Below the pieces are notes generated by a model. It was not told the origin of the DNA, searched no databases, and worked only from the letters and a program-made list of their open reading frames with translations. From Dryococelus australis (taxonomy: Eukaryota; Arthropoda; Insecta; Phasmatodea; Phasmatidae), in assembly GCA_029891345.1 (NCBI GenBank), contig CM056993.1:227796424-227860423 (forward strand): DNA of 64,000 bases, in the 5' to 3' direction. This document shows positions 10,642-20,876 of the stretch, piece by piece (positions within the stretch are counted from its first letter, which is position 1; the number at the start of each line of letters is the position of its first letter). Position numbers and translations under genes: made by a program.

Positions 10642-12880
10642 GCCATAATAAATAACCAGGCAAGCGAAAAACTTGGAATAAAAATGCATCCAAATATTCA
10701 AACTTCCCATTGAGTAAATAGCTTATCGCCGTACGAACAGTTCACACAGCTAGGGGCGCTGGCATAGGTGTCTCGCGTTTACTTCGGCTGCTTTCCCATA
10801 TTGTCCTTTTACCATATTTGATAACATTTTGAGAGAATATCAGTTGTATTGTTAACAAATTTGTTTAGCACATCTTTAGGCAAATTTGTAATTCAATGTT
10901 GTATGTAATTTATATGTATGGTAATTTTAAAATAATTCAAATGGTATTTTTTGTTTTTAAATTGCACACATTCCTGTAGTGTTTTAACGTGTAAACTAAC
11001 ATCCGTTAACAGTGCTCATAGAGGAAGTTAATGGTATGAAAAATAACAGCTGATGTCCAACAATGTAGCTTGAATTCCAGCCAGATGGAACCACGTTAAT
11101 TTTGAAAGATAATGTCTTAATCCACATATTTATTGGTTTGTTTATTGGGATCATTTGCATACATACTTGGGTAATGTAAGTATAACTAACCTGACCAAGT
11201 TCTTTGATTTATAATTTCTGTGGTTTCTTTGTTGCAGGGAGACAAATGATCCCCACTCAGGTTCTCCCTTACTGGCTCTCACAAAACAAACTTCCTGAAT
11301 ATGTGCCTAACTCTGAGAACTGATTTATGAGCAGTTTTCAAGCCAGCCCACCCCAGGCCAGCGAGTCTTAAGAAGGGTGTAGAAGAAAATCATGACGAAT
11401 GGTACCATACACACTGACATGCAAGCTCTAAGCTAAACTGGCCACGAATTAATGCCAACACATACAGTATGCAGTTCTGAATCTTGGCGTTGTATAGCGA
11501 ATGTAGTGTATGGCGAATACAGTTGTTGATATTGCTGTGCATATACATTCCAAAATAGCAACTGGCATATAAGTCACGACTCTAGGATACAATCAATTTC
11601 AGGTTCCCACTTGACTAACGCATGAGTAAAGTGAGTACCCTCACGACAGCAGACGTGTTCGAAACCTCCAGGAGACAACTATTTAGCTTGCTAAAGCGAC
11701 CACATGACCAGTGTATTTGGGGATTTAAGGTCGAAACAACTGCAAACAATTACTCAACTCATCTGCTTCAGTTAATTTGTCTTTATTTCCCGCGTTTAGA
11801 CTGGAACCAAATACAAACAGTAATATTGCTTTTAAAAAAAGTAAATATTAAAACATGGAAAATATGTCATTGTCTAGTTATTTCATATGTAAATAAAAAG
11901 ATTCTTGAAAATGGAGTTAAAATGTAGTATTAAAATAACAATGAAAATAAGTGGAAAATGCTTGGGAGTAAGTTCCTAATAGACATGATGATTTAATTAC
12001 AATCTATTTATTTATATAACTATTTTTTTTATCCAATCTTGAAAGCTCTAACTGCCATAACCTAACTCCATTATCTTTATAATCATATACAAGGCGAATA
12101 CTTAATCAAAAAGTTAATAATAACGCACATAATTTTTTCTACCAAAATACTAAGTGACGTCGAATTGCCTACAAGATTGTAGTTTCCAACTTGGCGCATG
12201 CAGCACTGTTAAGTGGAGATTATTTCCGTTAACCCTAAATCCCCGAGTTGGTGTATTACAACACGGCTTATGTGAATGCTATATCTGATGGAATGATACA
12301 AATTAGAAGAAAAGTAGGTCTTAACATGATCTTCCAAAATTTCTTAGTTAACCACGTAAAAGTTATACGAGGAGTAGCACGAGCATAGACTAAAGACAGG
12401 TGCAGATGGACCACAATCGCACGTGGATTCGAGAATCGCATGCGCCCTTTCAAACTGTGTATGATTTACATACCACATGTATGTGCTGACGACAGTAGCA
12501 GCTGGGCCTTCAAGGATTTGCAATGCCTACAATTGCCATTGCCCAATTGTGTAAGTTTATCATGTTGGAACATTGGAAGAGGAGGAGGAGTTTATTGATT
12601 GTATCACGCCTTGCTTTTGATACACTTGTTAGCATACACGGTTGCTTCGAAATCCCACATTTTAGGTCTTAATTCAATTTATATTATATATCGTTCTGTG
12701 TCAAATTCACAGATTTGGAAAATTTGACACGAAAATGATAACCCGAGTGAAAATGACAGGCAGCGAGGACATGTGAGTGCACGCGACTGTGGTACTATGG
12801 CTAGGAGGTGCACGTACCAGAAGTACCCGCGATCGTTACACACCAAGTTGCAATCACAACATTCATCTCCACCTCGAGGG
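10642..12880. other. No gene established
   Basis: AT-rich sequence. A splice-acceptor-like TTTGTTGCAG ends at about 11,237 and is followed by a 28-codon protein-like frame to 11,322. A plus frame at 11,622-11,927 has no recognised domain. Confidence 0.35.
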
Positions 12881-12901
12881 CCTCACACATCCGACTGATC
12901 A

Positions 12902-12930
12902 GTCCGAACAGAGCAGTTCGGACTCAGTTG
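12902..12930. repeat. Short perfect palindrome
   Basis: AGTCCGAAC and GTTCGGACT form 9-bp arms around a 6-bp spacer. Nearby TCAGTCGG and GACTGATCAG words repeat the theme, and a similar block appears in opposite orientation near 18,620-18,690. Confidence 0.5.
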
Positions 12931-13452
12931 AGACATTCTGAACAAACTATCAGTCGGAACAGTGAGACGCCTCACGTGGAAAATTTATGTCTTTTTGAGC
13001 ATGATGTTGCTTGAAAACTTACTGCTTATCATCACGAAAGTATTTCAATTTACCTGCCTCAAAATTGAGAGGAAGACATGGTCTCTACCACATACCTGCT
13101 GTTTGTAACTGATTACGATGTAGCCCAGGGTGGGCTGCTGCATTAGACATCTTTGTCACCTGGGTGGACTTCAGCAGCAGTTCGGAGTGTCAACATTTCA
13201 CCAGATTGTTTCCAGCACATCTGGCGAGCACGAGGCAGCTAAGGGCTTTTGAACGCATACCAGTGGCGCTCCGACAAACTATGCCTGTGTCGTCAGCTGC
13301 CAGCTATTCAATAGGTGGGCCGCCTGGGATTCGTGCGCTTGTGTCATCACTTCCTGGAATCTGCTTGAACGGCGGGAGTTTTGTGACGTGTGATCACGTG
13401 TGCGCCCCATATTTGGACATGTTTCACCTTCACACCAAATGATTGGACAGCA

Positions 13453-13567
13453 AATAAGTCACCTCTATAAGGGGCAATGCTTACTTTCAATGGACTTTTC
13501 TTTTAAAGGCCATCTATTTTCCCATTGGCCAGTGGTATTGAATGCCCCTTTAAGAGGTAATGATTTG
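13453..13567. repeat. Imperfect inverted repeat (hairpin, MITE-like)
   Basis: The left arm (CACCTCTATAAGGGGCAAT, about 13,460-13,478) pairs imperfectly with the right arm (AATGCCCCTTTAAGAGGTAA, about 13,541-13,560). Flanking bases also partly pair (CAAAT left, ATTTG right). The loop contains a weaker internal pairing. No target duplication is clear. Confidence 0.45.
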
Positions 13568-14220
13568 TGTATTTTATTTAATGTGGGTGCAATATCTGGC
13601 TCGGGGTCGGATTGTCACTTCCCCAGAAGTAGATCACCCTACCAGTTAAGTAACATACTACAAGAAAAATATTCTGCACTGCCCTTATGACAAAAAAGAA
13701 GCAGGCACATTTGGTGCCCTGAGATAGGTGTCAGGCGCCATGTTGGCAAGAAAAGTTTAAAATGATTTAATGTTGAGAATAATTTTCAGATCACCTAAGT
13801 AACACCTGGCATAATTTAAAAATGATCTTTTAAGATTGCTAGTCGTGCACTAAGGCAAGTGCCATTTTAAAGTGGAGTTTTGTGTTTCCCACAAATGTTT
13901 ACATGACAGTTGAAGTCTTATACAGCCATAAAAATCTTACAGATATTCTTTTTGGAATTTTGCTAGGAATAGATTTGGAGCCATCATATTGTCGGACTCG
14001 GCGAAAGTTCATTAGGACATGAATTTTCTTATAAAATATTTAAAGGATTCAAATTAAAACTTGTTGAAACTTGGAAATATTAAAACAAAACAAAACCAAA
14101 TAATTTGTTGGTTTGCGGTTATCCAACATAATGTATGCATATTCAGTTAAGCAAGTTAAATTGTGCTACCATCATGCAAATTTGAGCAATTTTTTAATAT
14201 AATTCGGCCTGTGAGCTATA

Positions 14221-15690
14221 AACAGGTGGTTCCGCGATTTGACCGGCATACGTCGGCAGTGTATTTTACAGCTCATTGGCAACATAAAATTCACATAAAA
14301 AAAGGTTTACACAGCTCCAGTACCGAGTTACAGGGGTGAATTAAAAAAAAAAACACAAATAGCCTTACGGTACAACTTTATTGCATTGGACTACAAGAAT
14401 GTGGAGTGGCTCACACCAACTTCTCAAAATGTGTACCATCCACCCGTATGCAGGCTGCGACACGTTACTTCATGGAGTGTTGCCATTGCATGCTAGGTAG
14501 GTCTGCGAGTAACTGATCGGCGGTGTCGGTAATCGCCTGCTGTAACCGGGCACGTGTGTCCGGCTGCGGTCCGTCTTACACCCGGCTCTTCAGGCAGCCC
14601 CACACAAAGAAGTCCAGAGGGGAGAAGTCCGGAGAACGCGCCGGCCGCGGGACAGGCCCACCCCGTCCAATCCAGCGGAGCGGAAACGCAGTATTCAGGT
14701 ACGCTGTGACAGTCCTTCTGAAGTATGGAGGAGCCCCATCCTGCTGTAGTCACATCCGCTGGCAAACCTCTAACGGCACATCCTCCAATAACACGGGAAG
14801 GGTGTTGACCAGAAACTCCCTGTAGACGTGAGCAGTAACACTGCCAGCAAAGTAATGTGGGCCGATGAGCCGTGAGCCAAGAACACCGCACCACACGTTG
14901 ACTGAAAACCTTTCCTGGAAATTTGTTTCTGTGATATCGTGCGGATTACCGCCCTGACGCGTGAACGTTGTGTCGTCGGAGAACAGAATGAGAGACAGTG
15001 TGTCCACGTATTCCTGCATCCAGGCACAAAACTGCAGAAGGGGGGCGTGATCTCGGGGACGCAGGTGTTGCACTGTTTGCAGGTGGTAGGGAAGCAGGCC
15101 GTCGGTGCGCAATATCCGCCACACTTGCGCGGAGACACCCCCGTCGTCCGTTCAATCGCACGTACGCAGGTATGTAGTGCTTACGCGATATCGTCCAGTG
15201 TTCGTCACGCTGCTGTGCTCGTCGCGAGCAGGCTCCTGTCCCCCTCCAACACTGGTACACCTTGGCGAAGGTCGTATGATGCGACGCTCGGCGGGCTGGG
15301 AACCGCCGAATGACGCCCATTGCCATCACAGAATTAGTACACGTACACCATGTCCAAGTACACTGCTCGTGTAAACAGTCCTGGGATAGTGAGTCTCCTC
15401 GCCTCGTAACACCAACACTGACAGGCAATGCAGACCTCCCGACGCTGTGTCCTGCGTGTGGTTTAATGGGACACTTTTCAACTGAGCGTGTGTGTGTGTC
15501 TTTCACCTGTCCTGTCGGCACAGCAATGGGCGGGTTTCTCCACTGCATATATCTGTGTTCCTTGCACGTCCGTCCCTGTAACTCGGTACTGGAGCTGCGT
15601 AGCCCATTTAGGTATTTGAAGAACATTTTGTTGGCAATGAGCTGTAAAATACACTGCCGACGTATGACGGTCGAATCACGGAACATTCTG
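14221..15690 (-). mobile_element. IS630/Tc1/mariner element, DD41D type, with ~105-bp inverted repeats
   Basis: The two ends, about 14,221-14,336 and 15,573-15,690, are inverted copies: GCAGTGTATTTTACAGCTCA and CAGCTCCAGTACCGAGTTAC occur at the left end and in reverse complement at the right. TA dinucleotides flank both ends (14,219-14,220; 15,691-15,692), as expected for insertion at TA. A decayed transposase lies between them on the minus strand. The left repeat has diverged in an A-rich middle segment. Length (1.47 kb) and TA target fit the superfamily. The spacing of catalytic residues gives the DD41D subgroup (rosa-like), inferred from known subgroup definitions. Confidence 0.8.
14440..15480 (-). 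pseudogene. DD41D mariner-superfamily transposase, decayed
   Basis: This DDE transposase would have cut and pasted the element. In minus-strand order: a helix-turn-helix-like segment (RRFPARRASHHTTFAKVYQ), a second helix region (WRILRTDGLLPYHLQ), the first catalytic motif FSDDTTFTR, VNVWCGVLGSRLIGPHYF, then LQQDGAPP with the second Asp, and SPDFSPLDFFVWG with the third Asp. There are 41 residues between the second and third Asp. Just before LQQDG a TGA (14,750-14,752) replaces the Trp expected there. At least one frameshift separates the N-terminal helices from the core. Other frames across this region, on both strands, are shadows. Confidence 0.8.
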
Positions 15691-16477
15691 TATATACATT
15701 TGGGTGTAATCTTTGATCATGTGATCAGAGAAAGAAAACATTTTGATAATTACAGTAAATAGTTAGCTTTTTGCTCTTCTATTTTTGATTGGCGGAACTT
15801 TATGTTAGGTCAGCAGTATAAACCAAATGTTCCTAAAATAACATGTCAAGTGCATTTGCTCACTGTTGTAGACATGGAGAAACGCAATAGTGGATGGATT
15901 GCCTTAAATGTTTTACTATTAATTTTTCTACAATTAACCATCATGGAGGTTTACAGGCCCATATATAAATAAATACATTTTGGTCAAAGTAAACATTGAT
16001 GGTAATTAAGGTTTTTCTTGAAAATCATTCACCATTGTTCTTTTGGGAAATTTAATACTTTTATTTGTATTTTATTTAATAATGGCTACGTTGGTACTAA
16101 GAGATATGTGTATTTCAAGTGAATTATTCCAATAGCAAACAAAACTCGAAAGAAAATGAGGAAAAAGAATTCTTAATAATTGCTTTTCAAACTATTCATG
16201 AATTTTACTTGTAACATGTTAGCACTGATTTTAAGTACACTTTTGAAGTAAGGTTTCAATTCTTTTCTGCTTCAACGACGGTCTTTTCCTATTTTCGTTT
16301 TGGAAGTTTTGATCTATAGACTTTGTTTGTCCATCTTGCCACGTCCTTGGGAGCAAGGGTGTAGCAACTAATCGAGACATATGTCAATCTTGATGCTGAG
16401 GTAGAGAAGTTGGTGATGTGTTTTTGTGCTGTCAGCACAGACTGATCACTCACTCCAGAGTCCTTGCACACACAGAC
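15691..16477. other. No gene seen
   Basis: AT-rich sequence between the DD41D element and the tandem-repeat block. A 60-codon minus frame at 16,289-16,471 has no recognisable content. Confidence 0.4.
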
Positions 16478-18610
16478 TCAAGTAGCAAACAACAAGCAGA
16501 TGACAGATGGTCAACTGTTGTCACAGGTGGTACATGTTCGCATACATGACTGTAAGTGTTGTCTTATGTGGTACACAATAAGACCACATGAACAATAGTG
16601 ACTGTATTTGCTTGGGAAGTATGTTTAATGCGGGCCATTAAACACAAAATGATTGACAGAATTTAATGTATGTCCCACAAGCAAACATCAGTGAATCATC
16701 CACTGGCTTTTTAGAACATGTGGAAAACCTGTGGCTGATGTATGCCAAAGAGTATGAAAATAATATCATTTTTCTATATAAAATCCTCATGTGGTAGACA
16801 GGTTCAATTCTGATTGTTGGGCATCATTATGTGGCCAATTACGGGCCACTTATCACAAAGTGTCTAACAGAATTTCATATGTGGCCCACAAGTAAACATC
16901 AGTGAAACACCCACAGGCATCTTAGAGAATGCAAATAACGTGTAGCTGATGTATGCCAAAGAGTATGATTATAAGATCATGTTTGCTCTTAAAGCCCTCG
17001 CATGGTAGAATGGTTTATTTCTGATTGTTGGGCATCAACAGGTGGGAAATTGTGTACCATGTAACACAAAATGACTGACGGAATTTCATATATGGTGCAG
17101 AAGCAAGTGTCTGTGAAACACCCACAGACATCTTAAGAGTATGTAGAGAGTGTGTTGGTGATGTTTGCCGAAGAACACATAATATAATTTAATGTCTGTA
17201 CATAAAGTCCTCATTTCGTAAAACAATTCATTTTTGATAGTTAGGCATCATCATGTGGGCCCCAAGTAGCAAACAACAAGTAGTTAACAGTTCGTGAACT
17301 GTTGCCAGTGGTGACAACATTCGCATTTATTACTGTTAGTATTTTTATATGGTTGACCATCAGGTCATATAAACAAAAGTTACAGTACCTATTTTACAAA
17401 AACTCGTAATGTGGGCCAATGCTTTCACGACGATTGTTAGATTTCAACAGATGTCCCAGAAGCAGATGGTAAAGGAAACACTAACTATTACTCACTGCTG
17501 GGAAAATATTAGTAGCATGTTAGTGGGCCATTTACGGCATGCCAACTGTTGTTCACTTCTGGGAACACAATAGCAGCATACTTACCGCCTTTTGTGGCAT
17601 ACCAACTGTTCCTTATTACTGGGAAAACGTGATCAGCAATCTTATGTTCCATTTATGGCATAGAGACTATATGTTGTTGTACAGTAGCAAATAGCATATG
17701 CGTGTTTAATTGATTTTTCATTTTATAAATATATAAAGTAAAATTATCACGTGGCATTGCTAGCAATAGTAAAAAAATTGTTTTTAGACCAGAAACATGC
17801 AAAGCATATCACGAAAAAAAAAATCGTTATTATGAATTTTAAATTCTACCTGAAACTTGTCCGAAACTAAAATACTTGTCTTTCAAACAAAACACATAAA
17901 TGCCAGTATTGATTAGTGATACTAACATTATCTATATAACAAAGCTAATAACGCATTATATATGTGAAGTAAGTATCGAGCGTTCTTTAAAATCTCATAT
18001 TTGAATACATGGTAGAGTAGTTGATAGCACACTTGACTGTAGACGAAAGGTTTATGAGCTCGATTCCAGGTATCTCCAAAGAAATTTACTAATTGTGAAA
18101 TAAAGCTGACGATAACACATATGAATATGGTAAATACATCAATTTTATTTGGGTAAGACACAATTATTTTTGGTTTTGAAAATGCATGGCACACTGCATT
18201 TATGTGTGCCACGAGTGGCCAATAGCTAGGCCATAAGTGGCTTACCAACAGTTGGCTAACGACATGTGGTTTACTTACGGCAGGCCAGAAGCAGAAAGCC
18301 GGAAGTGGCCTGCTTGTGGTTAACTTACGGGAACTCTTGTTTTCCCAGACATCAGCCAATAGTTAATCAAGAAGTGGCCCACTTGTGGTTGACTTATGGG
18401 GAACTCTGGTTTTGCAAGACATCTGCTGACAGTTAAATATCCGTATGCGGCCCACATGTAAACATGTCATACCACAGTCATGAATCATCATGTGTGCCAC
18501 ATGCATCTGCGGGTGCCTTCCGCTACTTGAATGCCTGTGGATGCCGCATGTGGGCTGCTTGTTCACAATCAAATCTGTGCATGTGGGCCAACTATATTTT
18601 GCTACTTGAG
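16478..18610. repeat. Non-coding composite repeat block with nested tandem repeats and terminal inverted repeat
   Basis: The block starts CTCAAGTAGCAAA (16,478) and ends with its exact reverse complement TTTGCTACTTGAG (about 18,598-18,610). Inside, a 150-bp segment at 16,480 recurs at 17,264 (AAGTAGCAAACAACAAG). Between these lie three units of roughly 200 bp carrying CATCAGTGAA, CACCCACAG and GATTGTTGGGCATCA words. Then come three ~60-bp units (17,480-17,665; CTGGGAAA, GGCATACCAACTGTT) and a 69-bp duplication (18,302 and 18,371; GAAGTGGCC, CTTGTGGTT). GTGGGCC and GTGGCC words recur throughout. No coding frame fits. It could be a non-autonomous DNA transposon or a satellite derivative. No clear target duplication was found. 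Confidence 0.5.
18002..18078 (+). repeat. Possible tRNA-like relic
   Basis: GGTAGAGTAGTTGATAGC and GAGCTCGATTCCAGG sit at roughly A-box to B-box spacing. No full cloverleaf forms, so it is most likely a SINE relic rather than a tRNA gene. Confidence 0.25.
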
Positions 18611-18927
18611 AATAGTTTGCACTGTTCGGTTTGACTGGTCAGTTCAGATGCTCAGTTCCGACTTGCCATGCGTGAGGTCCTTGAGTCATCACTTGCAATT
18701 CTAATTACGGCCCATGCTTTGTACGAGCGCTGCGTTAGTAGTACCGTGGTACCTCTATAGGGGGGTACTCTCTTGAGCATTCGCCGGGCGCGCACGAATA
18801 AACAAAACGCTAGCGAACATCTGTCGGTTTTTTAGAAATGCTTTAAGGAAGTCAGGAGTTCGCCTGTGTTGAGTGAGTACGTGCTTTCGCACCAGTTCGG
18901 ACCGGCCCGTAGTGTTCACTGTAACTA

Positions 18928-19482
18928 ATGGAGTTGCCTGCTGAAGACTGTTTATATGAAGAAAATCCTATCTTATGGAACCCTCAGCACGGATTTTAAT
19001 ACAAAAAAAGTAAAAAGAAAACCACGACACTTGGTGAATATCGCGAAACAGTTTGGATGTTTTACACCAGAAGCGAAGAATAAAACGTAACGTTAGAGCC
19101 AAATCATATTTTTCTGCTGCTGTTTAGGAAAACTTTGTATTCTGCTTCGCAAATTTTACGGCCGACAAGGTGAATTAGATTTTCAAAGTCTTGAGATGAC
19201 ATTCGTGTAAAATTTTGCAAATGTCCTTTGTCTGATTCCCTTAACAGAGCTGTCATTTGCAGCAGACGAGACAGCTACCTCACACATATTTTCCTGTCTC
19301 TTTTGTTCCTGTTTTTAGTTAACGTGCACAGTATCAAGAAGGAACCTGCCCCCACTACCAAACCCACTTCGGCACCGAATACTCGTCCTGTTCGCGGCGA
19401 AATTGACGGGAACGAGGCGAGCACCAGCGAACGGTCAGAATGCTCGGACGTATCACTTGTTTGCGTTCGTTCAGGGTGTTAG
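18928..19482 (+). pseudogene. MADF-domain gene relic
   Basis: From ATG at 18,928 the frame reads ELPAEDCLYEENPILWNPQH and stops at 18,997. In the next frame, LVNIAKQFGCFTPEAKNK (19,031-19,084) follows, then after another shift RNVRAKSYFSA (about 19,088-19,120). Together these match the order of a MADF (Myb/SANT-like) DNA-binding domain: an NPILW block, an IA..F block, then a K+W..VR block whose Trp is lost. Further on, 19,228-19,482 is open and reads a Lys/Pro/Ser-rich linker (IKKEPAPTTKPTSAPNTRP), which could be the tail. MADF proteins are host regulators or accessory proteins of some transposons. With two frameshifts and a stop in 200 bp, a pseudogene is most likely. Confidence 0.5.
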
Positions 19483-19489
19483 GCCTGTT

Positions 19490-20687
19490 CTGTTCGTTGG
19501 GAGAATGATGCTCAAGTGAGTGAATACCGACCTCGTGGGTAGCACAAGCAGTGATGGAAATGTGATTTCTCGTGTAATGATGGTGGTACATGAGATGCGT
19601 CTAACTCCAGGGCCACAGTCGCGCCTGTTATTAGTTCCTAGCGATTCTCGGTAATCTGCAAATTCTCTTGATTGTGTCATTATCGGGATTGCGGTTTCAA
19701 AATGTGTGTATTTGGGGCAGAACAGTTTATAACATAAATCGAATCAAGACCTGCATGATGGGTCTTCATCGTGGCGGGGGGCGTGGCTTCCACACAACAC
19801 CTGCGACTGTGTACGCTGCAGCCCGGGAGGTGGACTGACTATCGTTGTCGTCGTCTTATGGGCACGTCCTAAACAATGTCTCGCGCATTACCGGTGTCGC
19901 TGTCGAAGTCACGTGGTCAACACTGGTAAACGTGTTTGTTTAAATAATATTGTATTTTCATTAGAATCACCCCTTTATATGGCTGTGCTCATTGGCAGTG
20001 CAATGTTGGAACACAGAGAGTGCTTACTGCTGGGCAGGTCACATGACAACTCTACACAAACTTCCATCTACGTCCATACGAGATGGCGATAGCGTGCGAT
20101 ACTCCCTCTAAGTGGACAAGAGAGTGAGAATAGCACGCCAGGTGTATGCGTGGCTGGCGGGCGCCACGCTGCTACTCTCTCTCGACGTCGCGAATCTCAC
20201 TGCCCGTAGAGACGGGGTGGAATTATTGATTGGCGGACGGCGTGACCTACATGCGGGGGTAGTGGGCTGTCCCGACTGGGGGGTGGCAAGTACGTCACCG
20301 ATACTACACTGTCAAAACTCCCGCACTTCCTACCTCCAGTTGTTTCTGTGTTCGAGGCCTCCAAACGTCTCAGCTCTAAGGTCGAATCTTACTCGCTCAC
20401 CACTTTCTTCGTCGTCTCTATGGTCAAGTAGCCCAGCTGGCCTGCAGTCTTACCGTCGGCCAATAGACTGACCTTGCCTTTACGGGGTCCTCCTACATCT
20501 TTTATGGAATGATTATAACAATAAGAAGTATCGTGCATGTTTCAAAACAGCTCTGAAGTTCCTCTACAGAAATGTAGCTGCTAACGCAACCAATTTAACA
20601 ATTTTCACCCCCAAAATATAACCCTTATCTTTGGGCACGAAACATTCCTTAAATGCTTTCGTCAGTAAACACTGCTACATATTATAG
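19490..20687. other. GC-richer stretch, no gene established
   Basis: This stretch is richer in CpG than its surroundings. The only longer frame, 20,112-20,471 (119 codons), is basic and Ser-rich at the end, with no recognisable domain. It is not called a gene. Confidence 0.35.
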
Positions 20688-20876
20688 AGTAGAGTGGAGT
20701 GAAGAGATTTGGGCGGCTCTTGACATCGAGGTATTGAGAGCCGATTAAGAAGAAGAGAGAATAGTATAGAGCAGCGTCGGAATTGAAGGGCGGGGGAAAC
20801 GGGAAATCCGCGAGATAAACCGCATACTAGCGGCATCGTCCGACACGATTCCCGCTAGACCACCGCGCCCCCGGCA
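20688..20876 (-). repeat. tRNA-derived SINE (family A) with internal deletion
   Basis: On the minus strand a GGGCGCGGTGGTCTAGCGG head runs straight into GGGAATCGTGTCGGACGATG. The second half of the tRNA head, including the B box, has been deleted. The rest of the body, ending AAATCTCTTCACTCC, is well preserved. Confidence 0.8.

Noticed and set aside
14523-15762. Plus-strand frames up to 150 codons opposite the DD41D element
   Set aside because: They are shadows of the minus-strand transposase; the domain motifs lie on the minus strand.
18002-18078. Possible tRNA gene
   Set aside because: Only loose A- and B-box matches; no cloverleaf with acceptor pairing.
16480-18600. CRISPR-like or regularly spaced repeats
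   Set aside because: Repeats are long, adjacent and diverged with no unique short spacers, and the genome is eukaryotic.
20112-20471. 119-codon plus frame in a GC-richer patch
   Set aside because: Composition is basic and Ser-rich without a recognisable fold or motif; GC-rich DNA gives long chance frames.
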